Positions 45,719-55,813 are shown, counted from the first letter of the stretch. The stretch: 64,000 bases of DNA from Methyloceanibacter methanicus (GCF_001723285.1 NZ_LPWG01000005.1:90137-154136), one strand, 5' to 3'. Notes: a model not told the origin generated them from the letters alone. A program made the numbers and translations.

Positions 45719-46525
45719 ATGCACGAGAACACGACCGAAGATCCGCCCGAGGGCCATGATGCCGCGCCGCCCGAGGCGCCTGCCACGGCCCCGGAGTCCG
45801 GCGTACAACCCGGCCCGAAAAAGGCCCACAGGCTCCGCGCTTGGGCCGACAGGCATCCGTGGCTGCGGCTGATCGCGCTGGTGCTGCTCATCTTGATGGG
45901 GATCGTTCTCGGCAGCATCGTGGTCTACCGCTTCGTCAATCCGCCGATCACCTCGGTCATGATCCTCGAAAAACTCCGCGGCGAGACCTTGAAGCGACGC
46001 TGGGTGCCCTTCGAGAAGATCTCGCCCCATATGCGGCTGGCCGTGATCGCGAGCGAGGACGGCAATTTCTGCACGCATCAGGGCGTCGACTGGGGTGCCG
46101 TTCGGGAAGTCATCGAGTCGGCGAAGAATTTGGAGCCTGCGCGGGGCGCCAGCACCATCCCCATGCAGGTCGCCAAGAATCTCTACCTTTGGGATTTCCG
46201 CTCTTACTTGCGCAAAGCCCTTGAGGTTCCGCTCTCCTACGCGATCGTCTCGATCTGGCCGAAGGACCGCGTGCTGGAGGTTTATCTCAACATTGCGCAG
46301 TTCGGTCCGGGCCTGTTTGGTGTCGAGGCGGCGAGCCAGCGCTATTTCCGCAAGCCCGCTTCGGCGCTCACCCAGCGCGAGGCGGTCCTGCTGGCGACCA
46401 CGCTGCCGAAGCCGGACGTTCGCAATCCGGCGCGGCCCAGCCGGACCCATCGCCTGGTCGCCAACGCTGTCCAGCGGCGCTTGCCCTACATCGCCAAACG
46501 GGCCGACTGCATCGTGAACCGGTAA
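45719..46525 (+). CDS. mtgA: Monofunctional peptidoglycan transglycosylase MtgA
   Basis: A 268-residue GT51 glycosyltransferase that polymerises lipid II. A Pro/Ala/Glu-rich cytoplasmic N-terminus (about 45 residues) precedes one membrane helix (residues about 52-73). The catalytic motif is VIASEDGNFCTHQGVDW, followed by GASTIPMQVAKNLYLW and IWPKDRVLEVYLNIAQFGPG. There is no transpeptidase domain. It precedes rpmF by 101 bp, a common order in this group. Confidence 0.93.
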   Translation: MHENTTEDPPEGHDAAPPEAPATAPESGVQPGPKKAHRLRAWADRHPWLRLIALVLLILMGIVLGSIVVYRFVNPPITSVMILEKLRGETLKRRWVPFEKISPHMRLAVIASEDGNFCTHQGVDWGAVREVIESAKNLEPARGASTIPMQVAKNLYLWDFRSYLRKALEVPLSYAIVSIWPKDRVLEVYLNIAQFGPGLFGVEAASQRYFRKPASALTQREAVLLATTLPKPDVRNPARPSRTHRLVANAVQRRLPYIAKRADCIVNR

Positions 46526-46626
46526 AAGGATCGGACATCGGCTCTGGCCAGAGGCCGAAATTGTGACTATAAGGGCGCCAAACGACGCCCCCCCGCGCCG
46601 CGTGGGGCCGCCTAGAGGTTCTAGAA

Positions 46627-46812
46627 ATGGCTGTTCCAAAGAGAAAAGTGTCCCGCATGAAGCGGGGCAACCGGCGAAGCCACGACGCTGTCGCGGCCCC
46701 GGCCTATGTCGAGGATAAGGATTCGGGCGAGCTTCGCCGTCCGCATCACATCGACCTGAAGTCGGGCCGCTATCGTGGCCGCCAGGTGATCACGGTCAAG
46801 GACGAGGCGTAA
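46627..46812 (+). CDS. rpmF: 50S ribosomal protein L32
   Basis: A 61-residue L32: [20 protein letters not shown], then [19 protein letters not shown]. It is the cysteine-free form (no zinc ribbon), as usual in alphaproteobacteria. It carries its own terminator 39 bp downstream. Confidence 0.97.
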   Translation: MAVPKRKVSRMKRGNRRSHDAVAAPAYVEDKDSGELRRPHHIDLKSGRYRGRQVITVKDEA

Positions 46813-46850
46813 GGGCTAAGCCTTATGTCTTCGCAGGAATTGTTGTCACG

Positions 46851-46876
46851 TCCGGCGCGCGCGCCGGAGCGTTTTT
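46851..46876 (+). terminator. Rho-independent terminator of rpmF
   Basis: The self-complementary TCCGGCGCGCGCGCCGGA is followed by GCGTTTTT. It lies 39 bp after the rpmF stop and should end the rpmF transcript. The remaining bases up to 47105 contain a short G/C-rich hairpin near 46960-46990 but no gene that I can support. Confidence 0.8.
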
Positions 46877-47105
46877 GCTTGGCTGTGCCGTGCTCGCGCC
46901 GTGCCGGTAGGGTCTTGCTAACCAAAGACGCAGAAATCGCGGGCGATGGCGCGTTCGAGCCGCCTTTTTGGGGCCGAAAGGCGGCCCTGTCCCTCGCGGA
47001 TTCTCGGCTTCTTAAGCCTTGCCAGCTAGCCTTCCTCGGCAAGCAACGAGCGCCCAACGCAGCAATACAAGAGGCGCCGCAGGATTTCGTGCAAGGGGCA
47101 GGCGC

Positions 47106-48827
47106 ATGAGAAAAACCAACACCGCAGATGTCGCTGGTGAACAGCCGCACGTTCAGGTCGACGACGTGCTCGACGGCATCCGGACCACGGCCTATCGCTG
47201 GGATTTCGGGTCCGATCGGATCGACTGGGCGAAGAACGCCGCGACCGTTCTGGGGGACGTCGATATCGGCGTGCTGCGCCGTGGCCGGGCGTTCGCTCTG
47301 CATATCGACCCCAAGCATGCGGCGGAGCGCTATGACGGCGTCACCGGCCGCGCGAAGGCCGCGCCGAACGCCTCCCATGCCTATGCCTTGCAATATCGCT
47401 TCCTGCCCAACGGACGGCGCGGAAAGGCCGCTCTTTGGGTCGAGGAACGCGGCGTCTGCACCACCGACGACAGGGGCGAGCCGGTTCAGGCCCAGGGCAC
47501 GCTCCGCGTGATCGGCGATCGCCGCCAGCGCGCCCGGCCACAAGGCGCGCCAGGCGACCAGGACTCCGCCCGGCTCTCGAACCGGGCCGAGCTCACCGGG
47601 ACTCTGGCCAAACTGCTTTCCAGCCGCGGTGGAAGAGCGGAGAAGGGCGCCTTTCTGCTCGTCGGCGTCAACGATCTGACGTGTATCAACGAGACCTATG
47701 GCTACGAGGTCGGCGACGAGGTCATTGCCATTGTCGGCCAGCGCCTGGCCACGGCCGTGCGCGGGCGGGACTGTTTGGGCCGCTTCTCGTCGAACAAGTT
47801 CGGCATCGTCCTGCACGGCTGCGTCGCGAACGAAGTGGTTGCCGTCGCCCGCCGCATGATTGCCGCCGTCGAGCGCGACGTTGCCAGCACCAGCGCGGGG
47901 TCTATCGCCGCGACGGTCTTCGTCGGCGCCGTGCTGATCCCCAACGACGCGAACACCACCCAGGACGCGATCGGCCGCGCCTTGCAGGCCATCGATATGG
48001 CGCGGGTCAGCCCCCGCGAGCGGTTCTATTGCTACGATCCGTCCGCGCCGCGGGAAGCCGAACGCAAGCGCAATATCGCCATTGCCGACGAAGTGATCCG
48101 GGCCTTGAACGATCGCCGCATTATGGTCGCCCTTCAGCCCGTGGTGACAGCCGGCGGTCACGACCCGGAGTTCTACGAATGCCTGCTGCGTTTGCGGCTG
48201 CCGGACGGGTCGGTTCTGGACGCGAGCGAGTTCGTTCCGGTCGCCGAGAAGTTGGGCCTGTCCAAACTCATCGACCATCGCGCCCTGGAGCTCGTCGTCG
48301 ACATCCTGCGCGCCACACCCGACCGGAAGCTGGCCCTCAACGTCTCGGCTCTGTCCACGACGGAGGGGCATTGGATCGAGGCGCTCGAGGCCCTGACCGG
48401 GAAGGACCGTAGGTTGACCAAGAGGCTGATCGTCGAGATCACCGAATCGGCCGCCATTTCGGACATGGAGGCGACGGCTGCGTTCGTCTCGGCGCTGAAG
48501 AGGGCCGGATGCAAGGTCGCGCTGGACGATTTCGGCGCCGGCTACGCCTCCTTCCGCTCGCTGCGCAACCTCGGTGTCGACATGGTCAAGATCGACGGCT
48601 CGTTCATCGAGAATCTCGGACAGGACGCGAAGGACGAGACGCTAGTCCAGAGCCTGGTCGAGCTGGCGCATCGTTTCGGCCTGGCGACCGTCGGGGAGTG
48701 GGTGCGCGACGAGCGCTCCGTCGCGTTCCTGGAGAAAGCCGGCGTCTCCTACCTTCAGGGCGACTTTTTCGGCGCGCCCGAATTGCATGAGGATCAGACG
48801 GCCGACACCGAGAAGTCCGCCAGCTAG
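47106..48827 (+). CDS. PAS-degenerate GGDEF-EAL protein, probable c-di-GMP phosphodiesterase
   Basis: A 573-residue cytoplasmic protein. Residues about 20-140 are PAS-like (IRTTAYRWDFGSDRIDWA). Residues about 155-315 are a GGDEF domain whose active-site motif is SSNKF (residues 228-232), so it should not synthesise c-di-GMP. Residues about 325-560 are an EAL domain. It has ECL at 358-360 in place of EAL but keeps the Glu, and retains LNVSA, VEITES, LDDFGAGYAS and VKIDGSFI, so it is probably active. No membrane span is visible. The start is the ATG at 47106. Confidence 0.85.
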   Translation: MRKTNTADVAGEQPHVQVDDVLDGIRTTAYRWDFGSDRIDWAKNAATVLGDVDIGVLRRGRAFALHIDPKHAAERYDGVTGRAKAAPNASHAYALQYRFLPNGRRGKAALWVEERGVCTTDDRGEPVQAQGTLRVIGDRRQRARPQGAPGDQDSARLSNRAELTGTLAKLLSSRGGRAEKGAFLLVGVNDLTCINETYGYEVGDEVIAIVGQRLATAVRGRDCLGRFSSNKFGIVLHGCVANEVVAVARRMIAAVERDVASTSAGSIAATVFVGAVLIPNDANTTQDAIGRALQAIDMARVSPRERFYCYDPSAPREAERKRNIAIADEVIRALNDRRIMVALQPVVTAGGHDPEFYECLLRLRLPDGSVLDASEFVPVAEKLGLSKLIDHRALELVVDILRATPDRKLALNVSALSTTEGHWIEALEALTGKDRRLTKRLIVEITESAAISDMEATAAFVSALKRAGCKVALDDFGAGYASFRSLRNLGVDMVKIDGSFIENLGQDAKDETLVQSLVELAHRFGLATVGEWVRDERSVAFLEKAGVSYLQGDFFGAPELHEDQTADTEKSAS

Positions 48828-49372
48828 CCCTCGCAGCGTTCGCCGGCCCCGCGCCGGAGCCGCTCGGCCAGCGCGAACAGCAGTTCGTCGTGGGTGCCTA
48901 AGGCTTCCAGGTGTTCCACCGTGTTCAGGACGTAATCGATATTGGCGCCGGCCTGACCACGGCAGGCCCGCACGATGCGCAGCTGCGCCTCGAAGTCGAG
49001 CCTGCCTGCGTATTGCGGATGGGCCGGGTCGGCGACAAAGGTGAGCGCCTTCACGGTCCGGCCCGAGCCGTCGCCAAGCGCGATGTCCCGATAGGTCTCC
49101 ACATAGACGTCGGTCGCTTGCTCCCGCTGGCGCAGATAGGCCACCGTGTCGCTCTCGGCCCCGGGTTCGACACGGAAGGCCACGCCCTGGCATTCCCCGC
49201 CTTCGTCCAGTCCGAGAACCAGGCCCGGACTTGCGGGCGTGCCCCGGTGCAGGATCGAATAGATGCACAGGGCCCTGTGGGCGCCTTCGAGACGGGCCGG
49301 ACTGTGATCGTCGAACGGAAAACCCGGCCGCCACATCAGTGACCCATAGCCGAACACCCAGAGCGCAGACAT
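48824..49372 (-). CDS. chaC: Gamma-glutamylcyclotransferase, ChaC type
   Basis: A 182-residue ChaC-like enzyme, which degrades glutathione to 5-oxoproline and Cys-Gly. The substrate loop is VFGYGSLMWRPGF, and the catalytic Glu is expected in AYLRQRE. Further family segments are LVLGLDEGGECQGVAFRV and GANIDYVLNTVEHLEALG. The ATG at 49372 gives the standard N-terminus. It converges with the EAL gene, with stops overlapping by four bases. Confidence 0.9.
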   Translation of the reverse strand: MSALWVFGYGSLMWRPGFPFDDHSPARLEGAHRALCIYSILHRGTPASPGLVLGLDEGGECQGVAFRVEPGAESDTVAYLRQREQATDVYVETYRDIALGDGSGRTVKALTFVADPAHPQYAGRLDFEAQLRIVRACRGQAGANIDYVLNTVEHLEALGTHDELLFALAERLRRGAGERCEG

Positions 49373-49452
49373 GGAGCCTGTTTTAGCGGTGGTCGCCAGC
49401 ATTCGAAAGACGTATCAAGCCCGCCGCCCAATTGGCCGCGTCGTTGCGCCGG

Positions 49453-50379
49453 TCAGTCCTCGTGGCCGTGGGGCCGGCCGAAATCGGCATCGGCGGTGTC
49501 TTGGCCTGCGTCGATGACGCCGCGGCGGATGTCGCGCGTGCGGCTGAAGTGATCCTCGAGCGACTGGCCGTCGTCCCAGCGGATCATGCGCTGCAGCGCC
49601 GCGAGGTCCTCGGAGAAGCGGCCGAGGACTTCCAGCACCGCGTCCTTGTTGTTGAGGAACACGTCGCGCCACATGACCGGGTCGGAAGCGGCGATGCGCG
49701 TGAAATCCCGGAAGCCGCCGGCGGAAAACTTGATGACCTCGGACTGGGTGACGTCCTCCAGATCGGCCGCCGTGCCGACGATGTTGTAGGCGATCAGATG
49801 CGGGATTATGCTGGTGATGGCGAGGACGATGTCGTGATGCTCGGGCGTCATCGTCTCGACGGTCGAGCCGAGCGCGGTCCACAGCGCCCCGACCTTCTCC
49901 ACGCTTGCATCCGTCGAGCGTGCACACGGGGTGATGACGCACCAGCGCCCTTCGAACAGCTCGGCAAAACCGGCTTCGGGGCCGGAATGCTCAGTGCCGG
50001 CCACCGGATGTCCGGGCACGAAGGCGGCGTGCTCCGGGAGCGCGCTCGCGACGGTGCGCACGATGGCCGCTTTCACGGAGCCCACATCGGTGACGATCGC
50101 CCCATTGGCGAGGAAGGGTGCGATGGCTTGCGCGGCCGCCCTCATGGCGCCGACAGGCACGGCGAGGATCACCAGCTCCGCGTCCTTCACCGCCTCTTCG
50201 GCCGTGTCCGCGACGAGATCGCAGAACCCGAGCGCACGCGACCGGTCGCGCACATCCGCCGATCCGTCGAATCCCGTGATGGTGGCGGCAAGACCGCGCT
50301 TCTTCATCCCGCGCGCCATGGACGAGCCGATCAGTCCCAGTCCTATGACGGCGACCTTGTCGAACAGGGGCTCCGTCAT
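49453..50379 (-). CDS. tyrC: Prephenate/arogenate dehydrogenase
   Basis: A 308-residue TyrA-family dehydrogenase for tyrosine synthesis. The NAD(P) site is [18 protein letters not shown], and the catalytic His is in [13 protein letters not shown]. The C-terminal helical dimer domain follows. It has no fused chorismate mutase or ACT domain. Its start overlaps the hisC stop (ATGA). Pairing with a HisC-type aminotransferase is common in Rhizobiales and supports a tyrosine-plus-histidine role. Confidence 0.9.
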   Translation of the reverse strand: MTEPLFDKVAVIGLGLIGSSMARGMKKRGLAATITGFDGSADVRDRSRALGFCDLVADTAEEAVKDAELVILAVPVGAMRAAAQAIAPFLANGAIVTDVGSVKAAIVRTVASALPEHAAFVPGHPVAGTEHSGPEAGFAELFEGRWCVITPCARSTDASVEKVGALWTALGSTVETMTPEHHDIVLAITSIIPHLIAYNIVGTAADLEDVTQSEVIKFSAGGFRDFTRIAASDPVMWRDVFLNNKDAVLEVLGRFSEDLAALQRMIRWDDGQSLEDHFSRTRDIRRGVIDAGQDTADADFGRPHGHED

Positions 50380-51533
50380 ACGGCGCCCGCATCGCCCATG
50401 AAGGCGGTCAATGCATCCAGCACGGCCGCGTTCTCGGCGTCGGTGCCGATGGTCATCCGCAAGGCATCGGGCAGGCCGTATTCGTCCACGCGCCGCAGGA
50501 CGATCCGGCGCCCGTGCAGATAGGCGTCTGCTTCCGGCGCCGTCTTTCCGGGCGTTTGCGGAAAATGGACCAGCAGAAAATTCGCCACGCTCGGCGTCGT
50601 CGGAAGGCCGATCTCTGCAAGCCGTTGGGCCATGCGGGGAAGCCAGGCGAGATTGTGGGCGACCGCGGTTTCCAGATGCGCCCGATCGCCGATGGACGCG
50701 ACACCCGCGGCAATGGACGGTCCGGTCACGTTGAAGGGCCCGCGGATGCGGTTCAACGTGTCGGCGATGGCCTCCGGGCAATAGGCCCAGCCGATGCGCA
50801 AGGAGGCGAGGCCGTAGATCTTGGAGAAGGTCCGCGTCATCACCACGTTGTCGTTGGCGGAGACGAGCGCGGCGCCGGCCTCGTAGTCGTCCCGTCGGAC
50901 ATATTCCGCGTAGGCGCCGTCCAGCACCAGCAGCACGTGGCCGGGAAGCCCCGCATGCAGACGTTCGATCTCCGCGGCCGGAAGATAGGTCCCGGTCGGG
51001 TTGTTGGGGTTGGCCAGGAACATCATGCGCGTGCGGGGCGTGACGCGCGCAAGGATCGCGTCCACATCGGCGGTGTGGTTCGTCTCGGGCGCTACGACCG
51101 GGGTCGCGCCGCGGGCCTGGATCGTGATCTTGTACACGAGGAAACCGTGCTCGGTGTAGATCGCCTCATCGCCCGGGCCGAGATAGGCCACGGCGAGCAG
51201 GTTCAGCAGCTCGTCGGAGCCGGCGCCGCAGACGATGCGCGCGGGATCGAGGCCATGTTCGGCGCCGAGGGCCTCGCGCAAGGACCTCGCCGACCCGTCG
51301 GGATAGCGGGCGAGGCGCGCCGCTTCGCCCAGGTAGGCTTCCACGGCCTTGGGGCTCGGTCCGAGCGGCGTTTCGTTGGACGAGAGCTTCACGACCGGCC
51401 CGGCGCCAGGCAGCACGCTCGTGCCCGGCACGTAGGGCGCGATGTCGAGAATGCCCGGACGCGGTGCCGGGGCCGTCCTCGTATCCGTCCTGTCGGCGGC
51501 CATCGGTTTGGCAGCCATCGTTTTGGCAGCCAT
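50376..51533 (-). CDS. hisC: Histidinol-phosphate/aromatic aminotransferase HisC
   Basis: A 385-residue PLP fold-type I aminotransferase. The PLP lysine lies in [17 protein letters not shown], and the other family motifs are [24 protein letters not shown] and LDGAYAEY. It catalyses the histidinol-phosphate step and often also prephenate or phenylpyruvate transamination, fitting its coupling to tyrC. The first 15 residues are a repeat ([15 protein letters not shown]) with three in-frame ATGs at 51533, 51518 and 51503; any could be the true start. Confidence 0.9.
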   Translation of the reverse strand: MAAKTMAAKPMAADRTDTRTAPAPRPGILDIAPYVPGTSVLPGAGPVVKLSSNETPLGPSPKAVEAYLGEAARLARYPDGSARSLREALGAEHGLDPARIVCGAGSDELLNLLAVAYLGPGDEAIYTEHGFLVYKITIQARGATPVVAPETNHTADVDAILARVTPRTRMMFLANPNNPTGTYLPAAEIERLHAGLPGHVLLVLDGAYAEYVRRDDYEAGAALVSANDNVVMTRTFSKIYGLASLRIGWAYCPEAIADTLNRIRGPFNVTGPSIAAGVASIGDRAHLETAVAHNLAWLPRMAQRLAEIGLPTTPSVANFLLVHFPQTPGKTAPEADAYLHGRRIVLRRVDEYGLPDALRMTIGTDAENAAVLDALTAFMGDAGAV

Positions 51534-51539
51534 GGTTCT
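51495..51539 (-). repeat. Three 15-bp repeats at the hisC start
   Basis: Units at 51495-51509, 51510-51524 and 51525-51539 (consensus GGCAGCCATCGTTTT on the plus strand) differ at few positions. Each contains a CAT, so each supplies an in-frame ATG for hisC. The copy number would set both the start choice and the N-terminal length. Confidence 0.8.
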
Positions 51540-51735
51540 GCTCCTTACTGGGGCCTCAATGCTTTGCGAAGGGCCTCTCTTACGGCCATTTCTTAAGCCA
51601 AGGCAAAGAAAAGATTGACTCTCATGAGGCCATGGCTAACCCGGCATTGTATAATTCCAGGTTCCATTGTCAGGACGCGCGCGATTTCCGGTGCGTACGA
51701 GCGAGGAACCGTCTGTAGCTTAGGCCATTGCGACG

Positions 51736-52938
51736 ATGAACGAGAATCCGGGAGCGGAGAGCTTCGCCGAACTCAAACGGCGCGAGCAGATCACCAATCC
51801 CCAAAGCGAAGTGGTGCATTTCCCGGCGAGCGAGGGTCTCCCGCTCGATAGCGGTGCTGTGCTCGCGCCCTTCTCCGTGGCCTATCAGACCTACGGGACG
51901 CTGAACGCGGACAAGTCGAACCTCATCCTGGTTTGCCACGCGCTGACCGGCGACCAGTACGTGGCAAGCACCCATCCCGTCACCGGCAAGCCGGGCTGGT
52001 GGGAGACCATGGTCGGGCCGGGCAAGCCCATCGACACGGACCGCTATTTTGTCGTGTGCCCGAACGTGATCGGCGGGTGCATGGGCTCGACCGGGCCGAG
52101 TTCGCTCAATCCGGCGACGGGGCGCGCCTACGGTCCCGATTTCCCGGTGATCACCTTGCGCGACATGGTGCGGGCGCAAGCCCGGCTGCTGGACTATCTC
52201 GGCGTCGACCAGGTGCTGAGCGTGATCGGCGGCTCCATGGGCGGCATGCAGGTGCTGGAATGGGCGGCGAGCTACAAGGACCGCGTGTTCTCGGCGATTC
52301 CGATCGCCTGCGCGGCGCGGCACTCCTCGCAGAACATCGCCTTCCACGAGGTGGGGCGTCAGGCCGTGATGGCGGATCCCGATTGGTGCGGGGGCCTGTA
52401 TCTCGAAGAGGGCAAGAACCCGCGAAAAGGTCTCGCCGTCGCGCGCATGGCCGCCCATATCACCTACCTGTCCGACCGGGCGCTGCACACGAAGTTCGGC
52501 CGTAACCTGCAGGACCGCGAAGAGGTGACCTTCGGTTTCGACGCCGACTTCCAGGTGGAGAGCTATCTGCGCCACCAAGGGATGAGTTTCGTCGACCGGT
52601 TCGACGCGAACTCCTATCTCTACATCACGCGGGCCATGGATTATTTCGACATCGCCGCCGACCACGGCGGGGTCCTGGCGAATGCCTTCGCGGGCACCAA
52701 GACGCGCTTCTGCCTGATCTCGTTCACGTCAGACTGGCTGTTCCCGACCGAGGAGAGCCGGGAGGTGGTGCACGCGCTCAACGCGGTGGCCGCCAATGTC
52801 AGCTTCGTCGAGATCGACTCGAACAAGGGGCACGATGCGTTCCTGCTGCACGAGCCCGAGCTGTTCGATACGGTGCGCGGCTTCCTCGGCGCGGCCGCCC
52901 GTCAGCGTGGGCTCGCCGGCGCGGGCGGAGGCGCATGA
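51736..52938 (+). CDS. metX: Homoserine O-acetyltransferase MetX
   Basis: A 400-residue alpha/beta-hydrolase enzyme that acetylates homoserine in methionine synthesis. The nucleophile elbow is [14 protein letters not shown]. The Asp and His of the triad lie in SFTSDWLFP and NKGHDAFLL, and [10 protein letters not shown] and [14 protein letters not shown] are family motifs. It starts at the ATG at 51736; its stop overlaps metW as ATGA. The 202-bp upstream spacer has an AT-rich TATAAT (51650-51655). A GGTTCC/GGAACC inverted repeat is also there, but I found no match to the SAM-II riboswitch consensus. Confidence 0.94.
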   Translation: MNENPGAESFAELKRREQITNPQSEVVHFPASEGLPLDSGAVLAPFSVAYQTYGTLNADKSNLILVCHALTGDQYVASTHPVTGKPGWWETMVGPGKPIDTDRYFVVCPNVIGGCMGSTGPSSLNPATGRAYGPDFPVITLRDMVRAQARLLDYLGVDQVLSVIGGSMGGMQVLEWAASYKDRVFSAIPIACAARHSSQNIAFHEVGRQAVMADPDWCGGLYLEEGKNPRKGLAVARMAAHITYLSDRALHTKFGRNLQDREEVTFGFDADFQVESYLRHQGMSFVDRFDANSYLYITRAMDYFDIAADHGGVLANAFAGTKTRFCLISFTSDWLFPTEESREVVHALNAVAANVSFVEIDSNKGHDAFLLHEPELFDTVRGFLGAAARQRGLAGAGGGA

Positions 52939-53579
52939 GAATGGACGCGCCCGTGACCACGCCCCAACAGCGCTCCGCCGATACGGCCCGCGTCGATCTC
53001 CTCCTGATCGCGGAGATGATCGCTCCCGGCTCGCGGGTGCTCGATATCGGCTGCGGCGACGGGGCGCTGCTGCGCATTCTCGCCGACAAGCATGGCGTCG
53101 ACGGCCGCGGCATCGAACTGAGCCAGGCCGGGGTGAACCAGTGCGTGGCGCAGGGCCTTTCGGTGATCCAGGGCGATGCGGACACGGACCTCGTCTACTA
53201 CCCGGACATGGCCTTCGACTACGCGATCCTGTCGCGGACCATTCAGGCCACGCGCAACCCGCGGCACGTGCTCGAGCAGCTCTTGCGCATCGGCAGGCGC
53301 GTCGTGGTATCGTTTCCGAATTTCGGCCACTGGCGCGTGCGCCTGCAGCTCCTGCTGGGCGGTCAGATGCCGCATACCGATACGCTGCCCGAACATTGGT
53401 ACAGCACGCCCAACATCCATCTGTGCACGATCAAGGATTTCCTGGCGCTGTGCGACGACATGGGTGCACATGTGGAGAAGGCCGTCGCCCTCAACGCCAA
53501 CGGGACGAAACTCGTCTCGATGCCTCTATCGACGCAGAATCTCTTCGGCGAGCAGGCCGTCTTCCTGCTCTCGCGCTAG
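52935..53579 (+). CDS. metW: Methionine biosynthesis protein MetW
   Basis: A 214-residue SAM-dependent methyltransferase-fold protein that activates Met[18 protein letters not shown] is the cofactor loop; family segments are [21 protein letters not shown] (20-residue part and flank), [17 protein letters not shown] and [18 protein letters not shown]. It is translationally coupled to metX. Its last 54 bases overlap the convergent methyltransferase gene. Confidence 0.93.
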   Translation: MRMDAPVTTPQQRSADTARVDLLLIAEMIAPGSRVLDIGCGDGALLRILADKHGVDGRGIELSQAGVNQCVAQGLSVIQGDADTDLVYYPDMAFDYAILSRTIQATRNPRHVLEQLLRIGRRVVVSFPNFGHWRVRLQLLLGGQMPHTDTLPEHWYSTPNIHLCTIKDFLALCDDMGAHVEKAVALNANGTKLVSMPLSTQNLFGEQAVFLLSR

Positions 53580-54310
53580 GCGCGGCGTCACCGCGCCCGC
53601 TGGCACCGGGATCACGCGCCGGCGCATCTTGCGTTCCGTTTCGCCCACAAGACTGCCGGCGTAGACCTGCTTGGTCGCCTCGACCACGATAATGCCGGAG
53701 AAGGCCGGCCAAGCCAGATCGCCGAACCGTTCCCAGAAATCCGGCCAACGGGTCAGAACCCGCCAGTCGAAGGGCGGCAGGTGAAGCACGTAGTGCCAGC
53801 TCTCGGGCTGGAACATGGCATCCTTCAGGAGCTGGGTGAGCTGGCTGCGGCTGAAGGGGCTGCCATAGCCGAAGGGCGTCGTATCCATGCGGGCCCAGAG
53901 CCCGCGCCGGTTGGGCACCGCCACCAGGATGCGGCCATTGGGCGCCAGGACCCGCCAAATTTCGCGGAGGAGGGCATGGGGATGCTCGGACCATTCCAGC
54001 ATATGCACCAGCAAGACCCGGTCCGCCGCCTCGTCGTCCAGCGGCAGTTCCGTTTCGTCCACAAGGGCCGTTTGGGACGCGACCCGTTCGGGCCAGGGCA
54101 GGGTGCCCAGGCGCACAGGCGCAAGGGCACCGATACACCGGGCGCCTTCCGGAACTCGGCGAGATAGGGCGTGGCATAGCCGAGGCCGAACACGTTGAGG
54201 CCCTTCACGTCGGGCCAGAACGCCCGGAAACGCGGACGCAGCAGGCGCCGCACCATCAGCCCGATCCGGCGGGCGTAGAAATTTCGAAGGTCGATCGCGT
54301 CGAGATGCAT
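53526..54310 (-). pseudogene. Class I SAM-dependent methyltransferase, one apparent frameshift
   Basis: About 260 residues. The N-terminus MHLDAIDLRNFYARRIGLMV and NVFGLGYATPYLAEFRKA (cofactor-loop region) is in one frame. After about 54138-54152 the rest is in another (CIGALAPVRLGTLPWPERV, ELPLDDEAADRVLLVHMLEW, APNGRILVAVPNRRGLWARM). The layout matches the methyltransferase that sits near gloB in Hyphomicrobiales. The substrate is unknown. The 3' end overlaps metW on the other strand. Confidence 0.78.
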
Positions 54311-54466
54311 GGCGTCCGTCTGCTTCCGGCGTGTTTAGACTTGGGTCGCCGCCCGCGTCTTTCAATCCAGAACGTTGTTTCAATCGGGGGACCTGTTTTC
54401 AAGCCCCGGCCTGCGGAGTACGGTCCGGGCGCCGGAGCGGCCCGGTTCGGCATTTTCAAAGACAGC

Positions 54467-54511
54467 GACATCGAAGAGACAGACATCGAAGTGAAAGACA
54501 TCGAAGTGAAA
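54467..54511 (+). repeat. Three 15-bp tandem repeats directly before the gloB start
   Basis: GACATCGAAGAGACA (54467-54481) is followed by two identical GACATCGAAGTGAAA units (54482-54511). The gloB ATG comes four bases later at 54515. The array replaces a normal ribosome binding site; the GAAGTGAAAG of the last unit is the only purine-rich stretch near the start. If an upstream start were used, it would encode DIEET-DIEVK-DIEVK. Confidence 0.85.
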
Positions 54512-54514
54512 GTC

Positions 54515-55285
54515 ATGGCCCAACTCGAGATTTTCCAGTTTCCGACACGCAGCGACAATTACGGGGTGCTGATTCACGATCCCAAGACCGGTGCGACCGC
54601 CTCGATCGATGCGCCCGAGGCCGCGCCGATCCTGGCCGCACTCGCGCAGAAAGGGTGGGACCTCACCGATATTCTCGTGACCCACCATCACGCGGACCAC
54701 ACGGCCGGAATCGGCGCGCTGAAGAACAGATATGGCTGCACGGTCTACGGGCCGGCGCGCGAGGCCGGTCTTATCCCGGGGCTCGACGTGGAGGTCAAGG
54801 AAGGCGATACGGTGTCCGTCGGCCACGCGGACGCCACGGTCATCGACACGTCCGGCCATACACGCGGTCATGTCAGCTACTACTTTCCCGATCAGGCGCC
54901 GGTGTTCGTCGGCGACACGCTGTTTTCCGTCGGGTGCGGCAAGCTCCTGGAGGGCGATGCGCCGACCATGTGGGCGTCCTTGTCGAAGCTTGCGGCGCTG
55001 CCGCCGGAGACGGACGTCTATTGCGGCCACGAATACACCGGGGCCAATTGCCGGTTCGCGCTGACCATCGAGCCGGACAACGCGGCCCTTCGGGCCCGTG
55101 CCGCCGAAGTCGCCGAGAACGATGCCAACGGACGGCCCTCTTTGCCGACGACGATCGGGCTGGAACGTGCGACCAACCCTTTCCTGCGCGCCTCGAGCCC
55201 TGAAATTCAGGCCCGGCTGGGTCTGGAAGGCCAGCCGCTGGAGGCCGTGTTCGGCGAGGTGCGGCGGCGCAAGGACCGGTTCTAG
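54515..55285 (+). CDS. gloB: Hydroxyacylglutathione hydrolase (glyoxalase II)
   Basis: A 256-residue metallo-beta-lactamase-fold enzyme that cleaves S-lactoylglutathione. The metal motif is ILVTHHHADHTAG, with later ligands in DTSGHTRGHVSYY, VFVGDTLFSVGCGK and VYCGHEYT. The C-terminal glutathione-binding domain contains RPSLPTTIGLERATNPFLR. I start at the ATG at 54515; the frame remains open upstream through a 15-bp repeat. Its TAG overlaps the GTG of the DUF985 gene. Confidence 0.94.
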   Translation: MAQLEIFQFPTRSDNYGVLIHDPKTGATASIDAPEAAPILAALAQKGWDLTDILVTHHHADHTAGIGALKNRYGCTVYGPAREAGLIPGLDVEVKEGDTVSVGHADATVIDTSGHTRGHVSYYFPDQAPVFVGDTLFSVGCGKLLEGDAPTMWASLSKLAALPPETDVYCGHEYTGANCRFALTIEPDNAALRARAAEVAENDANGRPSLPTTIGLERATNPFLRASSPEIQARLGLEGQPLEAVFGEVRRRKDRF

Positions 55286-55733
55286 TGGCTCTCACGCCCA
55301 AGACCGGGACGCGAAGTGCCGAAGAGGTGATCGCCCATCTGGCGCTCCAGCCGCATCCGGAGGGTGGCTGGTTCCGGGAAACCTTCCGCGACGAGACCGG
55401 TCGCGACGGCCGGGCCCATTCGACGGCGATCCTCTTTCTTCTGGCGGATGGGGAAATCTCGCGCTGGCACCGGGTGGACGCGGCCGAGACCTGGCACTGG
55501 TATGGCGGTGCGCCCTTGTCGCTCACCGTCGCGGACGAGGCCGGTGCGGTTCGAGAGCTCACGCTGGGAATGGATCTGTTCGGCGGGCAGCACCCGCAAG
55601 CCGTCGTGCCGCCCCATGCCTGGCAGAGCGCGCGCACCTCGGGGCGTGGACGCTGGTGGGCTGCACCGTGGCGCCCGGCTTCCAGTTCGAGGGCTTCGAG
55701 CTGGCGCCGGACGGCTGGTCTCCAGAACGCTAA
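55285..55733 (+). CDS. DUF985 cupin-like protein, C-terminus out of frame
   Basis: About 149 residues of a small cupin (DUF985): HLALQPHPEGGWFRETFRDE, STAILFLLADGEISRWHRVD, ETWHWYGGAPL and VVPPHAWQSA. After about 55635-55645 the conserved end (LGAWTLVGCTVAPGFQFEGF, then ELAPDGW) lies in the next frame and stops at 55733, so one base seems lost. The protein binds sugars or sugar nucleotides in some structural studies; its role is unknown. It starts with GTG at 55285 overlapping the gloB stop. Confidence 0.82.
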
Positions 55734-55813
55734 CAGCAGGCAGCGGTTCGGCACCGCGCGCCGCTGCGGCGTGTGCGCGGGCGGGCGGCTTTGGACACTG
55801 AAAGGAAATAACG

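Noticed and set aside
46825..47109. 94-codon open frame after rpmF
   Set aside because: It runs through the rpmF terminator, has no ribosome binding site and encodes an unpatterned Arg/Ala-rich product; it also overlaps the start of the EAL gene.
51550..51735. SAM-II riboswitch in front of metX
   Set aside because: SAM-II elements often precede metX/metA in alphaproteobacteria. I looked for the conserved GTGATTTG and CTTGCAGCC...GTTAAA cores and found only a stray GATTT and a GGTTCC/GGAACC inverted repeat. An Infernal scan would decide.
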